A DNA stretch of 21,233 nucleotides. It comes from a virus. A model generated the notes under the pieces. That model did not search any database. It saw only the letters and a list, made by a program, of their open reading frames with translations, and was not told the DNA's origin. The stretch lies in IMG/VR virus record IMGVR_UViG_3300044641_000049, positions 1-21,233 of that record. One strand, 5' to 3'. Shown piece after piece: positions 1 through 6,854 of this stretch (the stretch's first letter is position 1; the number at the start of each line of letters is the position of its first letter). The translations under genes were made by a program, and so were the position numbers.

Positions 1-273
1 TGGGATCATTCCAGACACACGAATATCTGCTGCCGTACCGTGGCAATGTTGACTGGTCTTCGACCCCTTGATTGCCGCATTAACCTGCGGGCTGCGGTAA
101 GCAGAGTTGATGCTAATTGGCTTACCCAGCAATGCTCGCAACGATTCCAAAAAAACTGCCAAGCGCTTGAGATTGAGCAGGTGCTCGTTCTGCGGAGTAT
201 TGTCTAGCTCGTGCCGTGCCGCATAGTCGCTGACGGTCATTTCCTCCAGCGTAAAATTCGGCGAGAGCTTCAT
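1..273 (-). CDS. M15-family peptidase endolysin (3' end beyond window)
   Basis: This is an open frame from ATG at 273 running off the left edge, with 91 residues visible. Residues 58-62 (SAYRS) and 74-83 (SQHCHGTAAD) match the peptidase M15A pattern SxHxxGxAxD, which in that family supplies the zinc ligands, here H76 and D83. The third ligand would lie outside the window. M15 peptidases of phages cut peptide cross-links in peptidoglycan. The start overlaps the stop of the preceding holin-like gene (ATGA), which places it in a lysis cassette. No signal peptide is seen, so export would depend on a holin. The family call is firm; the cleavage specificity is not determined. Confidence 0.85.
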   Translation of the reverse strand, partial: MKLSPNFTLEEMTVSDYAARHELDNTPQNEHLLNLKRLAVFLESLRALLGKPISINSAYRSPQVNAAIKGSKTSQHCHGTAADIRVSGMIP

Positions 274-764
274 TTCTTCATCAACTCCTTGGTCTTGTCC
301 TTGCTGCTTTGGCTAGAACCAAAGAAGAAGTTCAGGATGGTAGCTACCACCGTGCCAAGGATGAAGCCAAGAACAGTATCCACAAACCGGATGTTCTTTT
401 CTGGGATGTCGGCTACCGTGATAAGAATGATGTAGCTCGTAGCAAACAGAGACCAAAAACCGGCAAGGATGTACACGTACCGACGCACCCACGGATCAGC
501 ATTGTCCATAGCCTTTTCCTGCATATCCCGCGCATCTTGCGTGTTCTTCAGGTCAATCTCTGCCATGAACTCTGCGTGCTTCATGGCTGCCATCTGAATC
601 TCTGCCAACTTACCGTCGTCCAGCACGCCGTTCTCGTTAGGCTCCAGCTTAATGCCGAGCTTTTGCTCAACGTGCTGCAAGCCTTTATCCAGAACTGAGT
701 CGGCAACTTTCTGCAAGCCAGCGCCTGCAAGCTGCGTCAGAATCGGTGCAAGTAATGGAATCAT
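270..764 (-). CDS. holin-like membrane protein (GTA holin 3TM type)
   Basis: The protein has 164 residues. It starts MIPLLAPI, has a charged helical middle (about 50-90), two clear hydrophobic segments (about 97-117 and 127-148), and ends FFFGSSQSSKDKTKELMKK. The amphipathic N-terminus, the paired membrane segments and the FGSSxSSKDK tail agree with the family described as 'holin of 3TMs, for gene-transfer release'. Its likely role is to form lesions in the inner membrane that release the endolysin encoded by the next gene. Its ATG overlaps the stop of the upstream membrane protein by 4 nt (ATGA), and its own stop overlaps the endolysin start. The family call comes from recall of its pattern, not from a search. 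Confidence 0.75.
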   Translation of the reverse strand: MIPLLAPILTQLAGAGLQKVADSVLDKGLQHVEQKLGIKLEPNENGVLDDGKLAEIQMAAMKHAEFMAEIDLKNTQDARDMQEKAMDNADPWVRRYVYILAGFWSLFATSYIILITVADIPEKNIRFVDTVLGFILGTVVATILNFFFGSSQSSKDKTKELMKK

Positions 765-1171
765 TTAGTCTCCGCAACAACCTTGTCATCGCCACGCTTA
801 ACGGTAACTTTTCCATCTTCCACATCCACCTGCATAGATGGTTCTTTGCGGTCGAGGCGGTCTAGCTTGTCAATCAACTGTTTCATTACCTCAAACTCTG
901 GTTTGTCTTGCTTTGGCGCAGATCCAGCGATGCCGTTTAACATCTGAATTAACGCAGTCAACGAAGCGCCTAGCAGTCCCATTACAGCCGCCATCTTGGA
1001 CTCTTCCAACCACAAGCTTGCCACGACGCCGATAACCACAATAGACACAATCGCAGCCAGCCCAAACTTGCCGATAGCTTTACCGGCCACCTCTTTGGCA
1101 GGAGACGTGGCTTCTAGCTTGGCAAGCTCAACCTCTGCTTCCAGCTTTACCTTTTGCAGTTCAGCATCCAT
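761..1171 (-). CDS. two-TM membrane protein of the lysis cassette
   Basis: The protein has 136 residues. An N-terminal charged helix (1-30, rich in E, K and A) is followed by hydrophobic segments at about 36-54 and 59-83. A soluble C-terminus includes a short heptad-like stretch (about 93-110). GAGG lies 6 nt before the ATG. The gene is translationally coupled to the 3TM holin-like gene. Size, two membrane segments and position suggest a second holin, an antiholin or a pinholin-like partner. I do not recognise a named family, and a structural membrane role is also possible. Confidence 0.55.
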   Translation of the reverse strand: MDAELQKVKLEAEVELAKLEATSPAKEVAGKAIGKFGLAAIVSIVVIGVVASLWLEESKMAAVMGLLGASLTALIQMLNGIAGSAPKQDKPEFEVMKQLIDKLDRLDRKEPSMQVDVEDGKVTVKRGDDKVVAETK

Positions 1172-1179
1172 GATTTACC

Positions 1180-1548
1180 TCAAGCAGTTTCTTGTGTTTT
1201 CCACGAAGTCGTAGCTTCATCCCATGAATACATCTGGCCGTCGTTGGGCGCATCCACAGGCGCTTTCCACTGGCAGGTTTCTTCAATCAACACCCAGCTT
1301 GCAAACGGCTTGGGCGGGATGAACGCATCACGTTGCTCGTCAAATATGTAACCCTGACCGGCGTAGTTCTTGCGCTTGTTCCCGTTGTAGCTGGTCTGTA
1401 CCCAGCGGCCACCCAAGAGACGCTCGCAGAAAGCAGCGCCGATATGTTCTTTCTCAATGCCGCTTGCATCAGAGGTGTCGCGATTGTCAACGACGATGAC
1501 GCGCAGAACCTCATTGTTTGGGCCAAGTTCACAGAAGTGAGCCATCAT
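1180..1548 (-). CDS. conserved phage protein of unknown function
   Basis: The protein has 122 residues and starts MMAHFCELGPNN. It shares a pattern I know from many marine and freshwater phages: an MAHFxELxxNNxVLRVIVV beginning, a central GAAFCERLLGGRW segment, a KNYAGxGY segment, and a Trp-rich end (CQWKAP, MYSWDE, TSWK). No function is established for the family as far as I know; it often lies near tail genes. Two consecutive ATG codons (1548 and 1545) are possible. The second has better spacing from the GGAG sequence and gives the usual MAHF start. The stop of the oxygenase gene overlaps the start (ATGATG). Confidence 0.7.
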   Translation of the reverse strand: MMAHFCELGPNNEVLRVIVVDNRDTSDASGIEKEHIGAAFCERLLGGRWVQTSYNGNKRKNYAGQGYIFDEQRDAFIPPKPFASWVLIEETCQWKAPVDAPNDGQMYSWDEATTSWKTQETA

Positions 1549-2153
1549 TCTTCTCCTAATTGCAGTCCAGTTAAGCTCTCATCGACACCGATGTGTCCCT
1601 TGAGAAAGGTATTAAATGCGATGCTGACACGGGTTTCGTCGCCCACCTTCGTTTGCACCATGTGCTCAAGATGAGATGGGAACAGAATCAAATCACCTGC
1701 GCCAACTTCATACCACCAGCTTTCAGAGTTCCAGTGGTTCCATGTCTCTGGCTGTAGCTTGATACGCTCGTAGCCGCTTTTGTAAAAGTAAATCTTGTCT
1801 ACCAGCCTGTCAGCCTGCGGGTAAAACACACCGCTGATAAAGCTGTTCGGGTGCGCGTGCTTGTGGTGATACTGTCCCGGCTCTGTGTAGTTCGACCACG
1901 ACTGCGTGATGTACAGGGATACGTCACCTTTAGGATCATGCACCGTCTTAAAGTATTCCAACATCGCGTCTTCGATAAAGTCGCGGATGTCTGTCAATTC
2001 TTTGCCAACCAGTATTTTGCGGTCGGCGCTGGTGGTGTTGCCTTCGTTAGCGTAGCGCTCTTGGCCGAGGATAAAGTCCAGCTCTGTCTTGGTCAGATCA
2101 CGACCGAGTCGGGCGAACCCGATAGGCAGGGGAAAAAGGTTCTGGATATTCAT
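1545..2153 (-). CDS. putative 2OG-Fe(II) oxygenase
   Basis: The protein has 202 residues. Residues 97-103 (HKHAHPN), followed by SFISGVFYP, and residues 154-165 (DLILFPSHLEHM), followed by TRVSIAFN, match a double-stranded beta-helix 2OG-Fe(II) oxygenase of the type common in cyanophages and other environmental phages. Candidate metal ligands are H99 or H101 and H164, with R175 as the candidate 2-oxoglutarate contact. The substrate is unknown. Such enzymes hydroxylate proteins, nucleic acids or small molecules. It overlaps both neighbours by 4 nt (ATGA) and so is expressed with late tail and lysis genes, which leans slightly towards a virion or host-envelope target. Confidence 0.75.
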   Translation of the reverse strand: MNIQNLFPLPIGFARLGRDLTKTELDFILGQERYANEGNTTSADRKILVGKELTDIRDFIEDAMLEYFKTVHDPKGDVSLYITQSWSNYTEPGQYHHKHAHPNSFISGVFYPQADRLVDKIYFYKSGYERIKLQPETWNHWNSESWWYEVGAGDLILFPSHLEHMVQTKVGDETRVSIAFNTFLKGHIGVDESLTGLQLGEE

Positions 2154-2407
2154 CCGTTCACCGCCTTGTCGTACTCGCGCTGCTGACCTGTGATCTGGGC
2201 AACCTGCTCGTCAGTCCAGATGGTGTTGATGCTGTCTTCGAAAGCTTTAATCTTTTCCATGGTGTCATGCACTTCTTCCATCGTTGGGCAAGAACGTGGG
2301 TCATCCCATACGCTGAAGAAGTTGTTGGTGATCTCCCAACGAGCGCCCGGACGTAGCAAGTGCATCGCTGTATCAATCCCTACCATCATGTAGATTTTGC
2401 TGTCCAT
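2150..2407 (-). CDS. small conserved phage protein, unknown function
   Basis: The protein has 85 residues and starts MDSKIYMMVGIDTAMHLLRPGA. It contains a conserved-looking WDDPRSCPTMEEV segment (about 34-46) followed by a predicted amphipathic helix (MEKIKAFEDSINTIW). There is no signal peptide or membrane segment. It sits directly downstream of the two glycine-rich adhesin genes and overlaps the oxygenase gene by ATGA. Position immediately behind receptor-binding genes is typical of tail-fibre assembly factors, but I have no motif to support that role. Confidence 0.6.
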   Translation of the reverse strand: MDSKIYMMVGIDTAMHLLRPGARWEITNNFFSVWDDPRSCPTMEEVHDTMEKIKAFEDSINTIWTDEQVAQITGQQREYDKAVNG

Positions 2408-2415
2408 AAGTCCTT

Positions 2416-4050
2416 TTATGTGTTTAGTTTTAGGATAACAACACCTGAAGCACCAGCACCACCAGTACCTGACGGATCGCCGCCGCCACCACCGCCACCA
2501 CTGCCTGTGTTTACCACACCAGCACTTGCGGTTGCGCTTCCGTTGGTTCCATTTCCTCCGATGCTAGAACCGCCAATTCCTGCTGCACCGCCTGAAAAAG
2601 AGCCACCACCGCCGCCGCCAGCATACGTGGCTGACACTCCACTCATTGAGGAAGTACTGCCAGCGCCGCCGTTGCCACCTGCTGTTGAAGTTCCACCACC
2701 GCCACTAGCAGACGCTCCGCCGCCTCCGCCAGCGCCAAAATTAGGCCCTGAACCAAAGTTGTCGCCGCCATTATTTCCTTGGGATGGAGACGTTAACGGT
2801 GTATTTCCTGCGCCACCCGGAGATAGAGCAGCCCCTATAATTCCTCCGCCACCGCCAGAACCACCAGATGCAGATAGTGGGCTATTATTCCTGCCGCCAC
2901 CTCTGCCACCACCATTAGATGTAAGTCCGCCAAAAATAGAATTGCTGCCAGAAGTTTGGGCAGCGCCACCTGCTCCAACGGTAATCGTATATTGAGCGCC
3001 ACTTGATACTGGCAGACCAGCGCCAGTTCTAAAACCGCCAGCACCACCGCCACCACCACCATTTCCACCACCACCGCCACCTGCTACTACTAGGTAGTCC
3101 ACGCTTGTCACACCGGGTGGAGCAGTCCATGTGCCAGAAGCTTGGAATGTCACTGCGCCTGTCTGTGGGGCTAGGTATCTAATAATGACAATGCCGCTGC
3201 CGCCGCTATAGCCGCCTAAAGTTCCACTTCCACCACCGCCGCCTCCACCAAGATTGGTAGAGCCATTAGAGCCAGCAGACGTTCCTGCTCCATTACCGCC
3301 ACCGCCTGTTCCGCCTAAACCACGATTGTTGGCATTAAAGTCTGCCCCACCACCGCCGCCAGCATAAGTAATACTAGAACCAGCAATAGTAGATATTGTT
3401 CCATTCCCACCGTTGCCAGCAAGACTTGAGACGGCAGCAACTCCTACTGCCCCACTTCCTCCGCCACCGCCGCCTAAAAAAAGACTGGGAGCAGTTGCAA
3501 AACCAGCGCCACCATTATTTCCCTGCGATGGAGAAATTGATGGCGTATTTCCATTACCGCCAGCAAAAGTACCAGAACCGCCACCACCAGAACCACCTGG
3601 TATGCCAACGCTGTTTCCACCACCGCCGCCGCCGCCATTAGATGTAATCGCGCTAAATATAGAGTTGCCGCCGTTTGAGCCAACCCCAGCAGTTCCTGTG
3701 GTTGTATTTCCAGCGCCACCTGCTCCAACAGTAATTTGATATGTTGTGCCGGGCACCACAGGAAAACCTGTGCCAGTTATAAGCCCGCCTGCCCCTCCGC
3801 CGCCACCGTAACGAGAACCACCACCGCCGCCACCTGCCACCACTAGGTAGTTCACCTGCGACACACCGTCAGGGCATGTCCATGTGCCGGAGCTTGTGAA
3901 TGACAGCACCACCGTGTTGGTGGGTATGCCCGGCCACACGCCTGCTTTTATAGCCTGTAATGCCTGCTGTAGCGTCCAGATGCCAGATGCCTGCGTCGTG
4001 CTCGGTATGACCGGCGCACGCGTCATTATTCTGCCGGGATAATCACTCAT
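2416..4050 (-). CDS. glycine-rich tail adhesin, copy B (two modules)
   Basis: The protein has 544 residues. An N-terminal anchor (1-46, YPGRI and ASGIWTL) is followed by two glycine-rich modules (about 47-293 and 294-544). Each module opens with a beta segment of the SGTWTxPxGV/DYLVVAGGGGGG type, contains one invariant GNTPxxSPSQGNNGG peptide (codons at 3508-3552 and 2764-2808), and closes with SGIVI- or SGVVI-type strands. The pattern agrees with glycine-rich phage domains such as the polyglycine-II sandwich of Salmonella phage S16 gp38, a receptor-binding adhesin. It is a paralogue of the gene immediately upstream. A role in host binding at the tail tip is inferred. AAGG precedes the ATG. 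Confidence 0.75.
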   Translation of the reverse strand: MSDYPGRIMTRAPVIPSTTQASGIWTLQQALQAIKAGVWPGIPTNTVVLSFTSSGTWTCPDGVSQVNYLVVAGGGGGGSRYGGGGGAGGLITGTGFPVVPGTTYQITVGAGGAGNTTTGTAGVGSNGGNSIFSAITSNGGGGGGGNSVGIPGGSGGGGSGTFAGGNGNTPSISPSQGNNGGAGFATAPSLFLGGGGGGSGAVGVAAVSSLAGNGGNGTISTIAGSSITYAGGGGGADFNANNRGLGGTGGGGNGAGTSAGSNGSTNLGGGGGGGSGTLGGYSGGSGIVIIRYLAPQTGAVTFQASGTWTAPPGVTSVDYLVVAGGGGGGNGGGGGGAGGFRTGAGLPVSSGAQYTITVGAGGAAQTSGSNSIFGGLTSNGGGRGGGRNNSPLSASGGSGGGGGIIGAALSPGGAGNTPLTSPSQGNNGGDNFGSGPNFGAGGGGGASASGGGGTSTAGGNGGAGSTSSMSGVSATYAGGGGGGSFSGGAAGIGGSSIGGNGTNGSATASAGVVNTGSGGGGGGGDPSGTGGAGASGVVILKLNT

Positions 4051-4058
4051 GTCTTACC

Positions 4059-5750
4059 TTATTGATTGCACTTGATGATGACAATACCAGAGCCGCCAGA
4101 GCCGCCGTTTGCTTGAGTAGGCACTGAAAATCCGCCACCACCCCCACCGCCGCCAGTATTTGCAACTCCGTTTGAGCCCAAAGAAGATGTTGCCACTCCG
4201 TCGCCACCCTTGCCTCCACCACCATTTCCGCCATTTCCACCTAAATTTCCATTTGGATTGGTTGATTGACCGCCACCGCCGCCACCTCCAGCATAGGTGA
4301 AAGATGAGCCTGTAATTGACGAGGCCGTGCCAGCGCCGCCAGCAGTAGAAGCGCCAGCGCCACCTCCTGCGGCATTTGCCGCCGCAGCCGAAGCGCCGCC
4401 TCCGCCAGCAGCAACACCCCAAGATGCGCCTCGACTAGCATTACCACCGTTGTTGCCTTGCGATGGACTAAAATTAGGCGTGTTGCCAGCGCCACCTGTT
4501 CCGGCACTAGGATCGTTGTTTGATGCTCCTCCTCCAGAGCCACCAGCACTACCGTTATTTGCTGCATTTGGGGCAGAAGTATAAGATCCACCTCCCCCGC
4601 CAGCCGTTGATGTAATTGTGCTAAAAATTGAATCCGCGCCGTTTGATCCTCTAACTCCAGCACTACTTCCAGCACCACCAGCACCAACTGTAATGGTGTA
4701 TTGTGTTCCAGCAGTTATAGCTAATGCGGTTCCAGTCCTAAATCCACCAGCGCCACCACCGCCGCCAGTTGCACCACCACCGCCACCACCAGCCACAACC
4801 AGATAGTCCACGCTGGTCACGCCGACAGGAGCAACCCAGTTGGCAGTAGAGTTGAACACAAAGATAGACTGATTAGGTGCTGTGTAGCGTAGGATGACAA
4901 TACCAGAGCCGCCGGGACTTGCTGGAATTAACGTCGGGCTAACCGAAGTTCCTCCTGCCCCGCCACCGCCGCCGCCAGTGTTTGCTGTTCCGGGCCAACC
5001 ACCACCTTGACCAGGTTGATAACCTCCGTTACCACCCCCGCCTGTACCACCAGGACCGCCCGGCTGACCGCCATCATCTCTTCCGCCGCCACCACCGCCA
5101 GCGTAAATTACAGATGACCCAGAAATAGATGATGCTGTACCGTTACCACCACCACCAGGACTTGCGCCAGCATTTTTTCCAGCCTCGCCTGCTCCGCCGC
5201 CACCACCACCTTTGGATGTAACTGATCCATTGCCGCCATTATTTCCTTGCGATGGGGATGTAGCAGGAGTATTTCCAATCGATCCAGAACTAGCCCCTGC
5301 TGTTCCAGCTCCGCCACCACCACCAGAAGCTCCATTACTTCCAGCGCTAGAACCAGAGCCAAAACCACCACCGTTTGATGTGATTAGTGAGAATACTGAG
5401 TTACCACCAAGAGCAGATGCGGCTCCACCGCTTCCAACGGTAATTGCGTAAGTTGCGCCTGGGGTTACATTAAAAGCAGTACCAGTCCTAAATCCACCAG
5501 CGCCACCACCGCCGCATCCAAGACTTCCTCCGTTTATATTCGATCCACCACCGCCACCACCAGCAACCACAAGGTAATCAACAGCCGTCACACCCGCAGG
5601 CGCAGTCCACGTACCTGACGCTAGGAACGTCTGGATAATAGTTACCCCTCTAGGCCACGAGCCAAGATTCCAAATGCCGGACGCAAAGCCGGGCGTGTAC
5701 AGCGGCGAAGTCGCGCTGATAATGTTGCCGGGATACCCGTGAATCGCCAT
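4059..5750 (-). CDS. glycine-rich tail adhesin, copy A (two modules)
   Basis: The protein has 563 residues. An N-terminal anchor (1-40, GYPGNI and ASGIWNLGSW) precedes two glycine-rich modules (about 41-291 and 292-563). The modules are headed by SGTWTAPAGV and NWVAPVGV and each contains a VDYLVVAGGGGGG stretch. The invariant GNTPxxSPSQGNNGG peptide is encoded at 5232-5276 and 4443-4487. Between the conserved glycine blocks lie variable linkers, as expected for hypervariable loops of polyglycine adhesins. AAGGAG lies close before the ATG. It differs from copy B mainly in the loops and the anchor, consistent with duplication followed by divergence for receptor recognition. No catalytic motif is seen. 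Confidence 0.75.
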   Translation of the reverse strand: MAIHGYPGNIISATSPLYTPGFASGIWNLGSWPRGVTIIQTFLASGTWTAPAGVTAVDYLVVAGGGGGGSNINGGSLGCGGGGAGGFRTGTAFNVTPGATYAITVGSGGAASALGGNSVFSLITSNGGGFGSGSSAGSNGASGGGGGAGTAGASSGSIGNTPATSPSQGNNGGNGSVTSKGGGGGGAGEAGKNAGASPGGGGNGTASSISGSSVIYAGGGGGGRDDGGQPGGPGGTGGGGNGGYQPGQGGGWPGTANTGGGGGGAGGTSVSPTLIPASPGGSGIVILRYTAPNQSIFVFNSTANWVAPVGVTSVDYLVVAGGGGGGATGGGGGAGGFRTGTALAITAGTQYTITVGAGGAGSSAGVRGSNGADSIFSTITSTAGGGGGSYTSAPNAANNGSAGGSGGGASNNDPSAGTGGAGNTPNFSPSQGNNGGNASRGASWGVAAGGGGASAAAANAAGGGAGASTAGGAGTASSITGSSFTYAGGGGGGGQSTNPNGNLGGNGGNGGGGKGGDGVATSSLGSNGVANTGGGGGGGGFSVPTQANGGSGGSGIVIIKCNQ

Positions 5751-5759
5751 CGCCGCTCC

Positions 5760-6161
5760 TTACGAGCTGATCTGTTCGTAGCTTACCGAGAAGGATATTG
5801 CGTTGTTCGTGCCGCTGGCAACGATGACAGCCTTATCCTCCAGCAGATAAGTGGCCGTCGTCTTGTCCATCACAATCAGCGACGCAAACGCAGGAACAGA
5901 AATGTTTGATGCAATCGGGAACGCGTTAGCCGATGTCACCACCACAGCGTTACCCGCCACGACGCCGCCGCTGGTGTAAATCATCACCGTGCAGTTGGCC
6001 GCCGTGTTGGTCTGGTTCGCAGCCACAATCTGATCCAGCTTGAAAACGTTGCCAGAGTTGACCGCGTTGGTAACGAGTACAAAGTTAGACGTGTTTGCAG
6101 GCGTCAGATATGTGGTCTGACCGTAGATCTGCGTGACGTTAACAATATTAGGGTTTGCCAT
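5760..6161 (-). CDS. beta-rich virion protein, probably tail-associated
   Basis: The protein has 133 residues and starts MANPNIVNVTQIYGQTT. It consists of alternating Val, Thr, Asn and Ala strands without charged clusters, membrane segments or Cys pairs (one Cys). The MANPNIVNVTxI opening recurs in small structural proteins of environmental podoviruses and siphoviruses. It lies between a fibre-like gene and the glycine-rich adhesins, so a tail-tip or fibre-connecting role is likely. AAGGAG is found 8 nt before the ATG. The molecular function is not known. Confidence 0.6.
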   Translation of the reverse strand: MANPNIVNVTQIYGQTTYLTPANTSNFVLVTNAVNSGNVFKLDQIVAANQTNTAANCTVMIYTSGGVVAGNAVVVTSANAFPIASNISVPAFASLIVMDKTTATYLLEDKAVIVASGTNNAISFSVSYEQISS

Positions 6162-6173
6162 TTTAATAACTCC

Positions 6174-6842
6174 TTAAAATCCGAAGATCATAGCCATAGC
6201 GATGGCTTTGCCCGTGGTGATGCCAGACGCAGCAGGAGTCTGGCTGACCCAGTGCGTTCCGTTACTTGTTAGCACATTGTTTGCCGTACCAGGCGCAACC
6301 AGCGTCACCGTGCCGGTGTTGTTGCCAACCACCACACTGCCCAGTGTCAGGTTTGCCCTGCCCGTGCCGCCGCTAGAAACAGTCAGCGGGTTGGTAATCG
6401 TGACGTTGGAAGCAGCAAACTCTGTGACGTAGGTAACAGTTTCGGTAATACTGGTGCCGTTATTGAATACCGACATCGACCGGCCTGCTGGCACAGTCAC
6501 CGTCGTGCCCGTCGGTGCTGCGTTCGACCCGTTGGAAATCACCACCGGATTCGACAGGTTGTTCGTTACCAGATACTGCTTGGTAATCGCAGGCACAAAC
6601 AAGGTCTGCGTCCCAGCAGTCGTGCCGCCTAGAATCAACCGCAGGTTACGAGCAGTCTGCGTCGCATTCGTATCTATCAGTGCAATCGCAGCGTTCGAGC
6701 TAACAAACGTTACCGTCGCGTTGCCGGTAATCGCTTCTTCCAGAGCCGTGCCCAAGTTGACGTTCGTGGTTGCACCCCACGTACCCGCCTGGTCGCCAGT
6801 GCCGATCAGCTCGATCTTTAGCTGGGAATATGTACTTGCCAT
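6174..6842 (-). CDS. tail fibre-like protein
   Basis: The protein has 222 residues. The first 40 (ASTYSQLKIELIGTGDQAG, then TWGATTNVNLGTALEEAI) form a widespread N-terminal tail-appendage sequence of podovirus and siphovirus fibres. The middle is beta-rich. Residues about 156-202 (SSGGTGRANLTLGSVVVGNN, then NNVLTSNGTHW) resemble the shaft or trimerisation repeats of phage fibres. The end (GKAIAMAMIFGF) is also characteristic. At 222 residues it is short for a fibre and lacks a large receptor-binding C-terminus. It probably acts as a base or adaptor onto which the separate glycine-rich adhesins are placed. Confidence 0.7.
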   Translation of the reverse strand: MASTYSQLKIELIGTGDQAGTWGATTNVNLGTALEEAITGNATVTFVSSNAAIALIDTNATQTARNLRLILGGTTAGTQTLFVPAITKQYLVTNNLSNPVVISNGSNAAPTGTTVTVPAGRSMSVFNNGTSITETVTYVTEFAASNVTITNPLTVSSGGTGRANLTLGSVVVGNNTGTVTLVAPGTANNVLTSNGTHWVSQTPAASGITTGKAIAMAMIFGF

Positions 6843-6854
6843 GATCTTTCCTTA

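Noticed and set aside
2360-2995. Long plus-strand proline-rich reading frame
   Set aside because: It is the complement of glycine codons in the adhesin gene; poly-Pro frames arise automatically there. Similar frames at 3413-3739, 4297-4584 and 5212-5451 are the same artefact.
2416-5750. CRISPR-like or satellite-like DNA repeats
   Set aside because: The repetition is irregular GGN codon use within two open coding frames, without constant repeat and spacer lengths.
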